Shown one piece after another: positions 15,574 to 25,139 of a stretch of DNA of 31,255 nucleotides. Below the pieces are notes generated by a model that saw only the letters and a list, made by a program, of their open reading frames with translations, was not told where the DNA came from and did no database searches. The translations under genes and the position numbers were made by a program. Positions within the stretch are counted from its first letter, which is position 1. Every line of letters starts with the position of its first letter. The stretch is from Flavobacteriaceae bacterium (GTDB lineage Bacteria > Bacteroidota > Bacteroidia > Flavobacteriales > Flavobacteriaceae), in contig PABM01000012.1 in assembly GCA_002702745.1 (NCBI GenBank), positions 1 to 31,255 on the forward strand, given 5' to 3'.

Positions 15574-17172
15574 TTAAACGAGTAGAAATACAAAACATAA
15601 AACAGCTACCCAGTATGAGGTTATCATCCCAAAAATATCAGCCAGTTTTCCTTGAAGGGGAGGTATAATTGCTCCACCAAGTATCATCATCACTAAAAAA
15701 GATGAGCCTTGAGAAGTATATTTTCCAAGACCGGTAATACTTAATGAAAATATACAAGGCCACATTATAGAGCAAAAAAGACCGCCAGTTAAGAATGCAA
15801 ATAAAGCTATTTCACCAGAACCAAATATTCCGATTAACATGGCAATAACGCCAAGTAAACTGAATATCGCCATGATTTTTAAAGCATTATCTTTAGCTAA
15901 GTAAAAACCAATAATTTGAATAACAATTAACAATGAAAATATTCCTATTTCTGAAAGTGTCAGAGGATTGCTAAATGCATTTACTGCTATTACCACACCA
16001 AATGCTATAAATGGTGTAATAAATAAAAGAATCTTTTTGAGAGATTCTGAAATATCAAAAGCTCCAATCGATCCAGTCCACCTACCAATCATTAATCCAC
16101 CCCAATACAATGCAATATATTTTGCACTTTGAGCCTCATCAAGAACAGGAAGTCCTATCGCGTTTATCCCATCACCAATATCTGCCTTTAATAATTCACC
16201 AAGATTACTTTGAATAGTAACTTCTACACCTACATAGGTAAATATAGCAAGCATTCCCCAAGCAAGTTGTGGGTATTTTAAAGCTCCCCATCCCTCAGAA
16301 CTTTTACTTGCCGAAGAATTAGCTCTGAATACGAGCGCAAAAACAGAAATCAGACAGATTAATGTTAAAATTAATCTTGTTATTTCTAAATTTTCAACTG
16401 AGCTATTTTCAAATGCAGGAGTGTAAGAATAGAAAATCCAGCCAAAGCAAAGGGTCATTATCAAAGTCATAACAATCAACATTGTTTTAGCTTTTGATGC
16501 AGACTCAAAGGGTTCATCATTTTTAGCGTCGGGAAGTTTTTTTGACAAGTAGAAAAATCCAGCAACTAATAAAAAAGCTATTGCAACTGCAATATATAAA
16601 CTTTGAACAGAGCTTAGTTCAATAATATCCCAGTTAACCTCAGAAGCTGAATCAAATAAAACAAAAGCAATTAGAATTGGTCCGATGGCAGTTCCGAAGG
16701 AATTCACTCCACCTGCTAAATTAAGCCTATTAGATCCAGTAGAAGGGTCTCCCAGCGATACTGCAAAAGGATTTGCTGCAGTTTGTTGAAGTGAAAAACC
16801 AAGTCCAATAATAAATAAAGCGAATAAGACATAATAAAAGACTTGGGTATCCCCTTGTTCAGCACCGTTTACTGACGGATACATTATTAGCGCTCCAAAA
16901 ATTGAAATAATTAGACCATAAATAATTCCTTTTTTATAACCCCAGTTGTTTAAAATATCTTTTTTGGAATAACTTGACCATATAAATAAGATTAAAGCCC
17001 CTATGAAATAAGCCCCATAAAAGGCAAATTCGACTAGCTGAGCTTGAAATTGATCAATTTGAAAGTAGGTTTTACAGAAAGGAATAAATACACCATTAGA
17101 TGCTCCAAAAAATCCCCAAAAGAAAAACACAGTTATTAAAGTAAATAATGCAGAATTATTTTGATTTTTCAT
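15574..17172 (-). CDS. sugar MFS transporter of the FucP/NagP (FHS) family
   Basis: Inner-membrane sugar:proton symporter of the fucose-galactose-glucose branch of the major facilitator superfamily. The family signature is clear in the first half: LQQTAANPF at 128-136, followed by [20 protein letters not shown] (141-160). About twelve or more helices are visible. At 532 aa it is longer than the roughly 410-440 aa of classical FucP, with extra hydrophobic segments in the second half around 290-310 and 435-450. The substrate is not readable. The family includes the N-acetylglucosamine transporter NagP, which would suit the glycosylasparaginase gene 46 bp downstream, but this is inference. No clear TAnnTTTG element lies directly upstream. 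The 184 bp gap to the DUF2723 gene contains nothing I can name. Confidence 0.9.
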   Translation of the reverse strand: MKNQNNSALFTLITVFFFWGFFGASNGVFIPFCKTYFQIDQFQAQLVEFAFYGAYFIGALILFIWSSYSKKDILNNWGYKKGIIYGLIISIFGALIMYPSVNGAEQGDTQVFYYVLFALFIIGLGFSLQQTAANPFAVSLGDPSTGSNRLNLAGGVNSFGTAIGPILIAFVLFDSASEVNWDIIELSSVQSLYIAVAIAFLLVAGFFYLSKKLPDAKNDEPFESASKAKTMLIVMTLIMTLCFGWIFYSYTPAFENSSVENLEITRLILTLICLISVFALVFRANSSASKSSEGWGALKYPQLAWGMLAIFTYVGVEVTIQSNLGELLKADIGDGINAIGLPVLDEAQSAKYIALYWGGLMIGRWTGSIGAFDISESLKKILLFITPFIAFGVVIAVNAFSNPLTLSEIGIFSLLIVIQIIGFYLAKDNALKIMAIFSLLGVIAMLIGIFGSGEIALFAFLTGGLFCSIMWPCIFSLSITGLGKYTSQGSSFLVMMILGGAIIPPLQGKLADIFGMITSYWVAVLCFVFLLV

Positions 17173-17356
17173 GATTTAGAAAGGTTAGTTTATTTGTTCT
17201 AAAATAATAAAAACCTATGTATAATTAGATTCTTAAATTTTAAAGATTTTAACAATATATCTTAATTAATTGATTAACATTGATTTAGGTTAAACTTTTA
17301 TCAAAATACTAAGCTTATAATCCAAATTTTTGAATATTGATTGAACGGGGTGTGGT

Positions 17357-20300
17357 CTAAAGAAATAAATCCAAGAAGTCATTAAATTCCTTCATCCTAG
17401 TATCTAAGAATTCTTCTTCCTCGAAATTTATTAATACATCTACTAAAGATCTGTATCTTTCAATATCAGTGTAAATTTCTTCTGCGTATCTATTTTTAGC
17501 TGAGTTACTAAAAGTACTGTAGTAAAATAGATTTTCCTGATATTTTGTAGCTATCTCATCAAATATTTTTCTAGCTTTTTCACCACTATTTAATCTGTAA
17601 TATGAACTAATAAACGGCTCTAGGAGAGTGTAATATCCGAATTTATCAATTGGCAATTTTTGCATACAATTGTCAAGTATCTTTTCTGCGTCGGTAAAAT
17701 TATTTTCTATTATCAACTGATCAACAAGTCTAAATAGATTGCTTCTGTATGTAATGCTGTTTTTTCTTGACTCTACATCTAAATATATATCAATTTCACT
17801 ATCTGTACCCCAATTCCATTTATCTATTATACTAGTCATCTTTTCAGAATCAATCATACCCATCTCGTAGGGTTTTAATTGATCAATTGGGGTTTTTATT
17901 GGCACCAATTTATAACACATTCCATCTAATTGTAAAAAATCTTTCATCCATAAGTAATCTTCGTCACCGAAGGCTCCACCGGTAAAATAAATAGGCCTTT
18001 CCCAATTATTGTTAGCTATTATGTCAAGCATAATCAATCTGTTTTTGTAAAGAGCTTGTGATTTGATTTTAATAAATATTTCATCTTCAATCAAATCTGA
18101 ATATTTTTCCCCAACGATTTTATTTTTTAATACATTTTCAATATTTACAGGAATTCTAACGTTTTCAGTTGGCAAAAAATTTGCGTTATAGTCCTGGCTT
18201 CTTAACCCGGCAACTTCATATCCCTGTCTTTTTAGAATTTCACCATATTTGAAGTCCTTTTCATCTTGTGTTATAAAGTCTAAGAAAATGTCAACATCAA
18301 CAGTATCTTGACTAATTTCTTCTTTAATTATATAATCCCTTGACCCATGTCTGTACTTTTCTGATGTTAAGCTTGAGGGAATAGGGTCACTTTCGTAAGC
18401 TTTTCTTTTCATTTGGTTAATGTACCAATCTGTACTAAGAAGGCTTGTATTAACCACTCGAATATCTGTTCTAATTCCTTCGATTTCTTGAGCATACCAG
18501 AGAGGAAAGGTATCATTATCCCCTATTGTGAATAGAATTGCATTTTCATCACAAGACTCCAGATAATTAACTGCCATTGCATATGCTGTATATCTGTTAC
18601 TTCTGTCATGATCATCCCAGTTATTTATTGCTAAATTGAGGGGAACTAGTAAAAGACACAAAATAATCGGAATTATCATTATTCCTTTAACTTTAATTTT
18701 TCCAAAGAACTTTGATATGAAGTATGTTCCAAGACCGATGATTATTGAAAAAACATAGAAGGATCCAACAACTGAATAGTCTCTTTCTCTAGGCTCGAAG
18801 GGCCTTACGTTTGTGTAAACTTGAATCGCTAAACCCGTAAATACAAAAAATAATAATAGTATCCAGAAGTATTCTTTATTTGTATTATACAAGAAATATA
18901 ACCCTAATAATCCTAGCATAAGTGGTAACAGAAAATATGTGTTTCTTGCTTTGTTTTCCAGAACATCAGTTGGTAAATTTTTTTGTGTTACTCCAAGATG
19001 CCATTCATCAATAAAATTTATTCCACTTATCCAGTTTCCATTCATATTCATTTTACCTTGAATATCATCTTGTCGGCCAGAAAAATTCCACATAAAATAA
19101 CGCCAATACATATATCCGATTTGATAATCAAATAGATAATACAGGTTGCTTAGTATAGATGGTTTTTCGATATCTAAGAATTGACCATATTGTCTCAAAA
19201 AATTATGAAAGTCTTCATAATCAACCTCATTTTTATTAATTTTAGTTTTAAAATTTCTTACAAATTCAACTAATTCATTTTCAGAAATATATTTAGATTT
19301 TATTTTGAAATCCAAATAACCAGAATAATTCAGATAGTTTTTTGCATGCTCAGAACTCCACATTCTAGGTAATATAGATGCATGCTCAGAATTAAAATTC
19401 TGAACAGCATTTTTGTAATCATTCACTATAACATATTTATTATTATTTAAGTCCTTCTCGTATTTTGGATTATCATCTTTGTATGGCTTATTTTTATCTA
19501 ATCCAGAATACTGATCGGAAAATAATGGCCCATAAAAAAGATAGGTTTTTGGATATTGTTCAAGATTATAGTAAGCTAAAAGTTCTCTTGCATTTGATGG
19601 ATCGTTTTCATTAACTACAACATCAGCGTTTGCACGAATTGGTAAAATTAACCAAGATGAAAAACCAATAAAAATAAATAGGAAGCATAGAGTTATAGTG
19701 TTTGCCCTTACCATTCCTTTTTTTCTTGTATAGTCTATTAAAAAATAAAACACATAGACAATAACTATAAAAGCTACTAAAGTTCCTGAATTAAATGGTA
19801 GACCTAAATTATTTACAAATAAAAGTTCAATCGCACTGAAAAATTTTAATGTGTTAGGAAGTAATAATTTGAAGACACCCATTAGAATTGCTAATCCAAT
19901 AATATTAATAATAAAAAATCCAATAATCGGGTTAAATTTTGTTGAATTTAAAATCCTCTTTTGATTTTTAAAGTAGTAAATCATGACTATTGCTGGGATT
20001 ACAAGTAATCCCATGAAATGAACTCCAAACGATAGGCCAATAACAAAGCAAATAAGTAATAACCATTTATTGCCTCTTGAATTATGCATATCAGCTTCCC
20101 ATCTTAATCCTAAATAAAAGATAACAGCCATAATCAGCGTAGCCATTGCATAAACCTCAGTTTCAACAGCGCTAAACCAAAAGGTATCTGTAAATGCGAA
20201 TGCAAGAGATCCAACCATTGCAGATCCCGAAATTAATATTTGTTTATTTATTGAAGCTTCGCTGGTATCCGTTATTTTTTTAAGTATTAGTATTATTGAC

Positions 20301-20581
20301 CAATACATGAATGAAATGGCAAGTGCACTAGCAAATCCACTCATTAAATTCATTGTAAAACCTATGTTTTCCTTTTCGAATGCAAAAATTGAAAAAATAG
20401 CTCCTAACATTTGATATAAGGGAGCTCCAGGGGGATGTCCTACTTGAAGTTTTGCTGATGTAGTTATGTATTCACCGGTATCCCAAAAACCAACTGTTGG
20501 CTCAGCAGTCAAATAATAAACGATAAAAGATATCAGAAAACAAATCCACCCGATGATTAAATTAAGTTTTCTATCGTTCAT
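17357..20581 (-). CDS. DUF2723 (GT117-like) integral membrane protein
   Basis: Large membrane protein with the DUF2723 domain, a Bacteroidota-rich family placed near protein O-mannosyltransferase-type GT-C glycosyltransferases. Of 1074 aa, the N-terminal third (to about 330) holds about ten hydrophobic segments and early conserved acidic residues in TAEPTVGFWDTGEY (about 25-38) with GHPPGAPLYQ just after, resembling the catalytic-loop region of GT-C enzymes. A soluble stretch follows (about 330-550), then another helix cluster (about 555-660) with RPFEPRERDYSVVGSFY. A periplasmic segment carries the family landmark GDNDTFPLWYAQE near 685-697. The last about 150 aa are helical and TPR-like (IDKFGYYTLLEPFISSYYRL). 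The likely job is transfer of sugar from a lipid carrier to envelope proteins; donor and acceptor are unknown. It has its own TACATTTG promoter element and stands alone, 184 bp from the MFS gene. Confidence 0.9.
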   Translation of the reverse strand: MNDRKLNLIIGWICFLISFIVYYLTAEPTVGFWDTGEYITTSAKLQVGHPPGAPLYQMLGAIFSIFAFEKENIGFTMNLMSGFASALAISFMYWSIILILKKITDTSEASINKQILISGSAMVGSLAFAFTDTFWFSAVETEVYAMATLIMAVIFYLGLRWEADMHNSRGNKWLLLICFVIGLSFGVHFMGLLVIPAIVMIYYFKNQKRILNSTKFNPIIGFFIINIIGLAILMGVFKLLLPNTLKFFSAIELLFVNNLGLPFNSGTLVAFIVIVYVFYFLIDYTRKKGMVRANTITLCFLFIFIGFSSWLILPIRANADVVVNENDPSNARELLAYYNLEQYPKTYLFYGPLFSDQYSGLDKNKPYKDDNPKYEKDLNNNKYVIVNDYKNAVQNFNSEHASILPRMWSSEHAKNYLNYSGYLDFKIKSKYISENELVEFVRNFKTKINKNEVDYEDFHNFLRQYGQFLDIEKPSILSNLYYLFDYQIGYMYWRYFMWNFSGRQDDIQGKMNMNGNWISGINFIDEWHLGVTQKNLPTDVLENKARNTYFLLPLMLGLLGLYFLYNTNKEYFWILLLFFVFTGLAIQVYTNVRPFEPRERDYSVVGSFYVFSIIIGLGTYFISKFFGKIKVKGIMIIPIILCLLLVPLNLAINNWDDHDRSNRYTAYAMAVNYLESCDENAILFTIGDNDTFPLWYAQEIEGIRTDIRVVNTSLLSTDWYINQMKRKAYESDPIPSSLTSEKYRHGSRDYIIKEEISQDTVDVDIFLDFITQDEKDFKYGEILKRQGYEVAGLRSQDYNANFLPTENVRIPVNIENVLKNKIVGEKYSDLIEDEIFIKIKSQALYKNRLIMLDIIANNNWERPIYFTGGAFGDEDYLWMKDFLQLDGMCYKLVPIKTPIDQLKPYEMGMIDSEKMTSIIDKWNWGTDSEIDIYLDVESRKNSITYRSNLFRLVDQLIIENNFTDAEKILDNCMQKLPIDKFGYYTLLEPFISSYYRLNSGEKARKIFDEIATKYQENLFYYSTFSNSAKNRYAEEIYTDIERYRSLVDVLINFEEEEFLDTRMKEFNDFLDLFL

Positions 20582-20595
20582 TTTTAAATTTTTTT

Positions 20596-20603
20596 CAAAT
20601 GTA
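20596..20603 (-). promoter_or_regulatory. putative -7 promoter element for the DUF2723 gene
   Basis: The minus-strand sequence TACATTTG matches TAnnTTTG fully and ends 14 bases before the ATG, predicting a very short leader. A TTG at 20630-20628 is the nearest -33-like site, but its spacer of about 24 bases is long. The site lies in the 114 bp gap shared with the divergently transcribed tRNA-Gln. Confidence 0.4.
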
Positions 20604-20678
20604 TTAATAAAATACTCTTCTTAAGTTCAATTATTAAACATAATTAATGAAATTATATTGCTGAAATAAAATTTATTT

Positions 20679-20686
20679 TAAATTTG
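20679..20686 (+). promoter_or_regulatory. putative -7 promoter element for tRNA-Gln
   Basis: TAAATTTG matches TAnnTTTG and ends 9 bases before the first base of the tRNA. An ATTG at 20657-20660, one mismatch from TTTG, sits 18 bases upstream. This is the expected placement for a tRNA transcript with a very short 5' leader. Confidence 0.55.
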
Positions 20687-20695
20687 CAACCTCAA

Positions 20696-20768
20696 TGGCC
20701 TATGGTGTAACTGGCAACACGTCTGGTTTTGGTCCAGAAGAGTCTAGGTTCGATCCCTAGTAGGCCAA
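20696..20768 (+). tRNA. tRNA-Gln (anticodon TTG)
   Basis: A complete cloverleaf. The acceptor strands TGGCCTA (20696-20702) and TAGGCCA (20761-20767) pair fully, with discriminator A at 20768. The anticodon stem TCTGG / CCAGA encloses the loop TTTTGGT, whose third to fifth bases (20729-20731) are TTG, decoding glutamine CAA and, by wobble, CAG. The T-arm is CTAGG-TTCGATC-CCTAG. CCA is not encoded (ACA follows). The gene lies about 100 bases upstream of rimP on the same strand and is preceded by a matching promoter element. Confidence 0.97.
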
Positions 20769-20804
20769 CAAAGAGCAAATATTAGCTAATGAAATAAATT
20801 ATTG

Positions 20805-20812
20805 TATATTTG
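20805..20812 (+). promoter_or_regulatory. putative -7 promoter element for rimP-nusA-infB
   Basis: TATATTTG is a full match to TAnnTTTG, between tRNA-Gln and the rimP leader hairpin. Exactly 19 bases upstream is TTAG (20782-20785), three of four matches to the -33 TTTG. Transcription would start near 20818, so the hairpin at 20838-20858 would be within the mRNA leader. Confidence 0.5.
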
Positions 20813-20837
20813 CACAACTGATTAATGAAAATATTAT

Positions 20838-20863
20838 GAGGGGACCGAAAGTCCCCTCTTTTT
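20838..20863 (+). terminator. terminator-like hairpin with U-tract in the rimP leader (possible attenuator)
   Basis: A perfect 8 bp GC-rich stem, GAGGGGAC (20838-20845) with GTCCCCTC (20851-20858), closes a CGAAA loop and is followed at once by five T (20859-20863). This is the form of an intrinsic terminator. It lies between tRNA-Gln and the likely rimP start at 20872. It may end tRNA-Gln transcripts, act as an attenuator of rimP-nusA-infB, or both; the function is inferred. Confidence 0.75.
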
Positions 20864-20871
20864 ATAGAATT

Positions 20872-21333
20872 ATGTTAAAAGAAAAAATAGACTTATTATT
20901 ATCTAATTGTTTTGATCAAAGACCTGATCTCTTTTTGATAGATTTTTCGATTTCTGAAAATAATGAGATTAGTGTTTCTATTGATGGGGATAATGGAGTA
21001 AAAGTTGAAGATTGTATGTTTATTAGTAGAGAAATTGAAGGGAATTTGGACAGGGATGAAATTGATTTTTCTCTTAAGGTGGCATCTTGCGGTGCAACAT
21101 CACCCCTTATAAAAGCACGTCAATACTCTAAACATTATGGTAGAACCCTTTCAATTAAAACATCAGATGACCAGTTTGAAGGTAAGTTAACCAGTGCTAA
21201 TGAAAAGTTTATAAATATTGTTTGGAAAGTAAGAGAGCCCAAACCGATAGGAAAAGGAAAAGTCACAGTAGAAAAATCAATTCATATTGATTACAATCAA
21301 ATAAAAGAAGCAAAAGTTAAAGTAAAATTTTAA
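20872..21333 (+). CDS. rimP: ribosome maturation factor RimP
   Basis: Assembly factor for the 30S subunit, acting in the cytoplasm. From the ATG at 20872 the protein is 153 aa, the usual length. An in-frame ATG at 20836 would add twelve residues, but it overlaps the 5' side of the leader hairpin, and those residues (MRGPKVPSFYRI) do not resemble a RimP start, whereas MLKEKIDLLLSN does. The N-terminal domain has LFLIDFSIS and the conserved SVDGDNGVKVEDCMFISREIEG-like region (here with SIDGDNGV), then DFSLKVASCGATSPL, equivalent to the family's DYTLEVSSPG segment. The C-terminal SH3-like domain starts near GRTLSIKTSDDQFEGKLTSA. nusA starts 3 bp after the stop and infB follows, the classical order. 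Confidence 0.93.
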   Translation: MLKEKIDLLLSNCFDQRPDLFLIDFSISENNEISVSIDGDNGVKVEDCMFISREIEGNLDRDEIDFSLKVASCGATSPLIKARQYSKHYGRTLSIKTSDDQFEGKLTSANEKFINIVWKVREPKPIGKGKVTVEKSIHIDYNQIKEAKVKVKF

Positions 21334-21336
21334 AAT

Positions 21337-22575
21337 ATGGATAATTTAACGCTAATTGAATCATTTTCAGAATTTAAAGATGATAAGTTAATTGACAGAG
21401 TTACACTTATGGCTATATTGGAGGAAGTATTCAGATCTGCACTTAGAAGGAAGTATGGTGATGATGAAAATTTTGATATTATTATCAACCCAGACAAAGG
21501 AGATTTAGAGATATGGAGAAACAGAATTGTTGTTGAGGATAATAATGTTGAAGACGATAATATTGAAATTGGATTAACTGAGGCAAGAAAAATTGAGCCT
21601 GATTTTGAGGTTGGAGAAGATGTTTCAGAGGAGGTAAAATTAATTCATCTTGGAAGAAGGTCAATCTTGGCTTTACGTCAAAACTTAACAGCTAAGATTC
21701 ATGAGCATGATAATACAAATGTGTACAAAAAGTTCAAGGATCTTGAAGGTGAAATATATACTGCTGAGGTTCATCACATAAGACACAAGGCAATTATTTT
21801 ATTAGACGATGAAGGAAATGAATTAGTGATGCCAAAAGACAGACAAATTCCTTCAGATTTTTTTAGAAAGGGAGATAATATAAGGGGTATTATTGAAAGC
21901 GTTGAACTTATTGGGACTAAGCCATCTATTATTCTTTCAAGAACCTCTCCAGTTTTCTTGGAGAAATTATTTGAACAGGAAATTCCAGAAGTTTTCGATG
22001 GTTTAATCACAATAAAAAAGGTAGTAAGAATTCCAGGTGAAAAAGCTAAAGTCGCAGTAGATTCATACGACGATAGAATTGATCCTGTTGGAGCATGTGT
22101 CGGTATGAAGGGTTCAAGAATTCACGGTATCGTTAGGGAGTTGGGTAATGAGAATATAGATGTTATAAATTACACAAACAACCTTCAGTTGTTTATCACT
22201 AGATCATTAAATCCTGCCAAAATTAATTCTATGAAAATTGATGAAGAGAATAAAAGAGTTGAGGTGATTTTAAACCCTGAGGAAGTTAGTAAAGCTATTG
22301 GAAGAGGAGGTCATAATATTAGATTAGCAGGTCAATTAAGCGGATATGATATAGACGTATTCAGAGAGGGTGCTGAAGAGGACGTTGAATTAACAGAGTT
22401 TTCTGACGAAATTGATTCATGGATTATTGAAGAATTAGCTAAAGCAGGTCTTGATACAGCTAAAAGTGTTCTGGAACAAGAAACCGAAGATTTGGTAAAA
22501 AGGACAGATTTGGAAGAAGAGACAATTAACGAGGTTTTAAAGATTCTGAAAGAGGAATTTGAGGATGAAAAATAA
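21337..22575 (+). CDS. nusA: transcription termination/antitermination factor NusA
   Basis: RNA-polymerase-binding factor that modulates pausing, termination and antitermination. The 412 aa product has the N-terminal RNAP-binding domain (about 1-125, with DRVTLMAILEEVFRSALRRKYG), an S1 domain (about 133-200), and two KH domains. KH1 shows GACVGMKGSRIHGIVRELG (about 250-268), and KH2 shows IGRGGHNIRLAGQLSGYDIDV (about 320-340). The last about 65 residues are acidic and lack the tandem repeats that make E. coli NusA 495 aa; the short form is common outside Proteobacteria. It sits between rimP (3 bp) and infB (11 bp). In E. coli NusA controls its own operon through leader terminators, so the hairpin before rimP is a candidate target here, by inference. 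Confidence 0.97.
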   Translation: MDNLTLIESFSEFKDDKLIDRVTLMAILEEVFRSALRRKYGDDENFDIIINPDKGDLEIWRNRIVVEDNNVEDDNIEIGLTEARKIEPDFEVGEDVSEEVKLIHLGRRSILALRQNLTAKIHEHDNTNVYKKFKDLEGEIYTAEVHHIRHKAIILLDDEGNELVMPKDRQIPSDFFRKGDNIRGIIESVELIGTKPSIILSRTSPVFLEKLFEQEIPEVFDGLITIKKVVRIPGEKAKVAVDSYDDRIDPVGACVGMKGSRIHGIVRELGNENIDVINYTNNLQLFITRSLNPAKINSMKIDEENKRVEVILNPEEVSKAIGRGGHNIRLAGQLSGYDIDVFREGAEEDVELTEFSDEIDSWIIEELAKAGLDTAKSVLEQETEDLVKRTDLEEETINEVLKILKEEFEDEK

Positions 22576-22586
22576 CTAAGGCTTAA

Positions 22587-25139
22587 ATGGCAGATACAAT
22601 AAGGTTAAATAAAGTTTTAAGGGAATTAAATATTTCCATTGACAGAGTAGCAGATTTTTTGGAATCTAAGGGCCATACTATTGAAAAAAGACCAACAACT
22701 AAAATTTCAAAAGATCTTTATAGCCTTTTATGTGATGAGTTTCAAATTGACGCTGATAAAAAAATTGCATCAAAAGAAGTTGTTGAGGCAAAAAATAAAG
22801 AAAAAGAAGAGTTAAGGGAAAAACAAGAGCGTCACCAAGAAGAATCTGTAAAACCACGTTCAGAAATTATAAAGGCTTCATCAAAGGTAGTTCAGTTTAA
22901 AAAAATTGGCAAAATTGATCTAGGAACAAAAAAAGAAACCGAAAAAATTGAGAGTTCAGAGCAAATTAGTAGTTTACCAAATGAAAAAGAAACCCAGGAA
23001 TCTAAACTTGAAAATGTAAAGAAAGATAATTACAAAAAACTTTCAGGGCTAAAATCAACAGGTGAAAAAATTGATCTAAATCAATTTAACAAAACAGAAT
23101 CAGCTGAATCTGCCCCGAAGTCTAAGAAAAGAAGAAGGAGGATTATTTCAAAGCAGGATGATCCAAGTCAAAATAAAAACACGAGTTTTAAGGCTAAACA
23201 AAAAGACAGATTCAAAAGACCAACGAAAGAAGAACCAAGCGAAGAGGAGGTTCAACAGCAAATTAAAGAGACACTTGAAAAATTACAAGGAAAATCTTCA
23301 AAGGGTAAAGCTGCAAAATACAGAAGAGATAAAAGAGATCAACACAAGCAAAAGTCAGAAGAAGAATTAGCTGCGCTTGAAGAAGATAGTAAGGTGCTAA
23401 AGGTAACTGAATTTGTTACTGCTAGTGAAATTGCAACAATGATGGATGTCTCTCCAACTGAAATAATCTCAGCTTGTATGACTTTAGGAATGATGGTTAC
23501 ATTAAATCAAAGACTGGATGCAGAGACACTCTCCATTGTTGCAGAAGAGTTTGGATATAAAGTTGAATTTGTTGCCGCTGAAATTGAAGAGGAAAATATT
23601 GAAGTTGAAGATTCCGCTGAAGATCTTGAACATAGACCCCCTATAGTAACAGTAATGGGTCATGTTGACCATGGTAAAACTTCTTTACTTGATTACATAA
23701 GAAAAGAAAATGTTATTGCTGGTGAGTCGGGGGGAATAACACAGCATATTGGCGCATATGCAGTAGAATTACAGGATGGTCAAAAAATAACATTTTTAGA
23801 TACACCTGGTCACGAGGCATTTACTGCAATGAGAGCTAGAGGAGCTCAGGTCACTGATTTAGCTATAATTGTTGTTGCAGCAGATGATGATATTATGCCT
23901 CAAACTAAAGAGGCTATTTCTCATGCTCAGGCAGCATCTGTTCCTATTGTTTTTGCGATTAATAAAATTGATAAACCCAATTCAAATCCTGATAAGATTA
24001 AAGAAGGTCTTTCGAACATGAATTTACTGGTTGAGGATTGGGGAGGAAAAATTCAATCACATGATATTTCCGCCCTTAAGGGTGATGGAGTTAATGAATT
24101 GCTAGAAAAAGTATTACTTGAAGCTGAATTATTAGAGTTAAAGGCTAACCCAAATAAAGATGCAGGTGGAACTGTTGTTGAGGCATTTTTAGATAAGGGA
24201 AGAGGTTATGTTTCTACAATTTTGGTACAGACAGGAACTTTAAAAATTGGTGATTTTGTGCTCGCTGGCAAAAACAGTGGAAAAGTAAAGGCAATGCATG
24301 ATGAAAGAGGAAATGAGGTTAAAGAAGCAGGTCCGTCAATACCAATTTCTATACTTGGATTAGATGGTGCCCCCCAAGCAGGTGATAAATTTTCTGTTTT
24401 TTCTGACGAGAGAGAAGCAAAACAAATTGCTAATAAAAGAACACAGTTGCAACGTGAGCAAACGGTCAGAACACAGAAACATATTACTCTTGATGAAATT
24501 GGAAGAAGAATTGCACTTGGCGAATTCAAAGAGTTAAATATTATTCTTAAAGGAGACGTAGATGGTTCTGTTGAAGCTTTAACAGATTCACTTCAAAAAT
24601 TATCAACTGAAGAGATACAAGTTAATATAATCCACAAGGCCGTTGGAGCTATCACTGAAAGTGATGTTTTATTAGCATCAGCTTCTGATGCCATAGTTGT
24701 TGGTTTTAATGTTCGACCAATGGGTAATGCTAGACAAATTGCCGATAAAGAACAAATTGATATTAGAACCTATTCGATTATTTATGATGCAATAAATGAT
24801 GTTAAGGATGCAATGGAAGGTATGTTATCACCTGAGTTTAAAGAAGAAATTACTGGTTTGTGTGAAATTAGAGAGACTTTTAAAATATCTAAAGTTGGAA
24901 CTATTGCAGGATGTATGGTTACTAAAGGAAAGATTATTAGAAATTCAGAAATAAGATTAATCAGAGAGGGTGTTGTTATTTTCACTGGATCTTTATCGTC
25001 TCTAAAGAGGTTTAAAGATGATGCCAAAGAGGTCACAAAAGGTTACGATTGTGGGTTACAGTTAAAAGATTATAATGACATTAAGGTTGGTGATGAAATT
25101 GAAGGCTTTATTAATGTAGCTATTAAGAAAAAAATCTAA
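22587..25139 (+). CDS. infB: translation initiation factor IF-2
   Basis: GTPase that brings initiator tRNA to the 30S subunit and promotes subunit joining. The product is 850 aa. An N-terminal IF2_N module (about 5-55) is followed by a long Lys/Glu/Ser-rich low-complexity linker (about 60-270) with basic KSKKRRRR near 178-185, then a second IF2_N-like helix region (about 270-335). The G domain is intact: G1 GHVDHGKTS at about 357-365, G3 DTPGHEAF at about 405-412, and G4 NKID at about 459-462. Domains II-IV follow ([10 protein letters not shown] near the C-terminus). The linker is variable in this family, so its length is not alarming. The gene ends the rimP-nusA-infB operon, and its TAA overlaps the stop codon of the convergent SPOR-domain gene. 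Confidence 0.97.
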   Translation: MADTIRLNKVLRELNISIDRVADFLESKGHTIEKRPTTKISKDLYSLLCDEFQIDADKKIASKEVVEAKNKEKEELREKQERHQEESVKPRSEIIKASSKVVQFKKIGKIDLGTKKETEKIESSEQISSLPNEKETQESKLENVKKDNYKKLSGLKSTGEKIDLNQFNKTESAESAPKSKKRRRRIISKQDDPSQNKNTSFKAKQKDRFKRPTKEEPSEEEVQQQIKETLEKLQGKSSKGKAAKYRRDKRDQHKQKSEEELAALEEDSKVLKVTEFVTASEIATMMDVSPTEIISACMTLGMMVTLNQRLDAETLSIVAEEFGYKVEFVAAEIEEENIEVEDSAEDLEHRPPIVTVMGHVDHGKTSLLDYIRKENVIAGESGGITQHIGAYAVELQDGQKITFLDTPGHEAFTAMRARGAQVTDLAIIVVAADDDIMPQTKEAISHAQAASVPIVFAINKIDKPNSNPDKIKEGLSNMNLLVEDWGGKIQSHDISALKGDGVNELLEKVLLEAELLELKANPNKDAGGTVVEAFLDKGRGYVSTILVQTGTLKIGDFVLAGKNSGKVKAMHDERGNEVKEAGPSIPISILGLDGAPQAGDKFSVFSDEREAKQIANKRTQLQREQTVRTQKHITLDEIGRRIALGEFKELNIILKGDVDGSVEALTDSLQKLSTEEIQVNIIHKAVGAITESDVLLASASDAIVVGFNVRPMGNARQIADKEQIDIRTYSIIYDAINDVKDAMEGMLSPEFKEEITGLCEIRETFKISKVGTIAGCMVTKGKIIRNSEIRLIREGVVIFTGSLSSLKRFKDDAKEVTKGYDCGLQLKDYNDIKVGDEIEGFINVAIKKKI

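Noticed and set aside
17173..17356. 184 bp gap between the DUF2723 and MFS genes searched for a small gene, RNA or terminator
   Set aside because: No open frame with a plausible start, no stable hairpin and no full promoter match were seen.
20836..20871. Upstream in-frame ATG giving a 165 aa RimP
   Set aside because: This ATG overlaps the left arm of the hairpin and the twelve added residues do not look like RimP; the ATG at 20872 gives the normal length.
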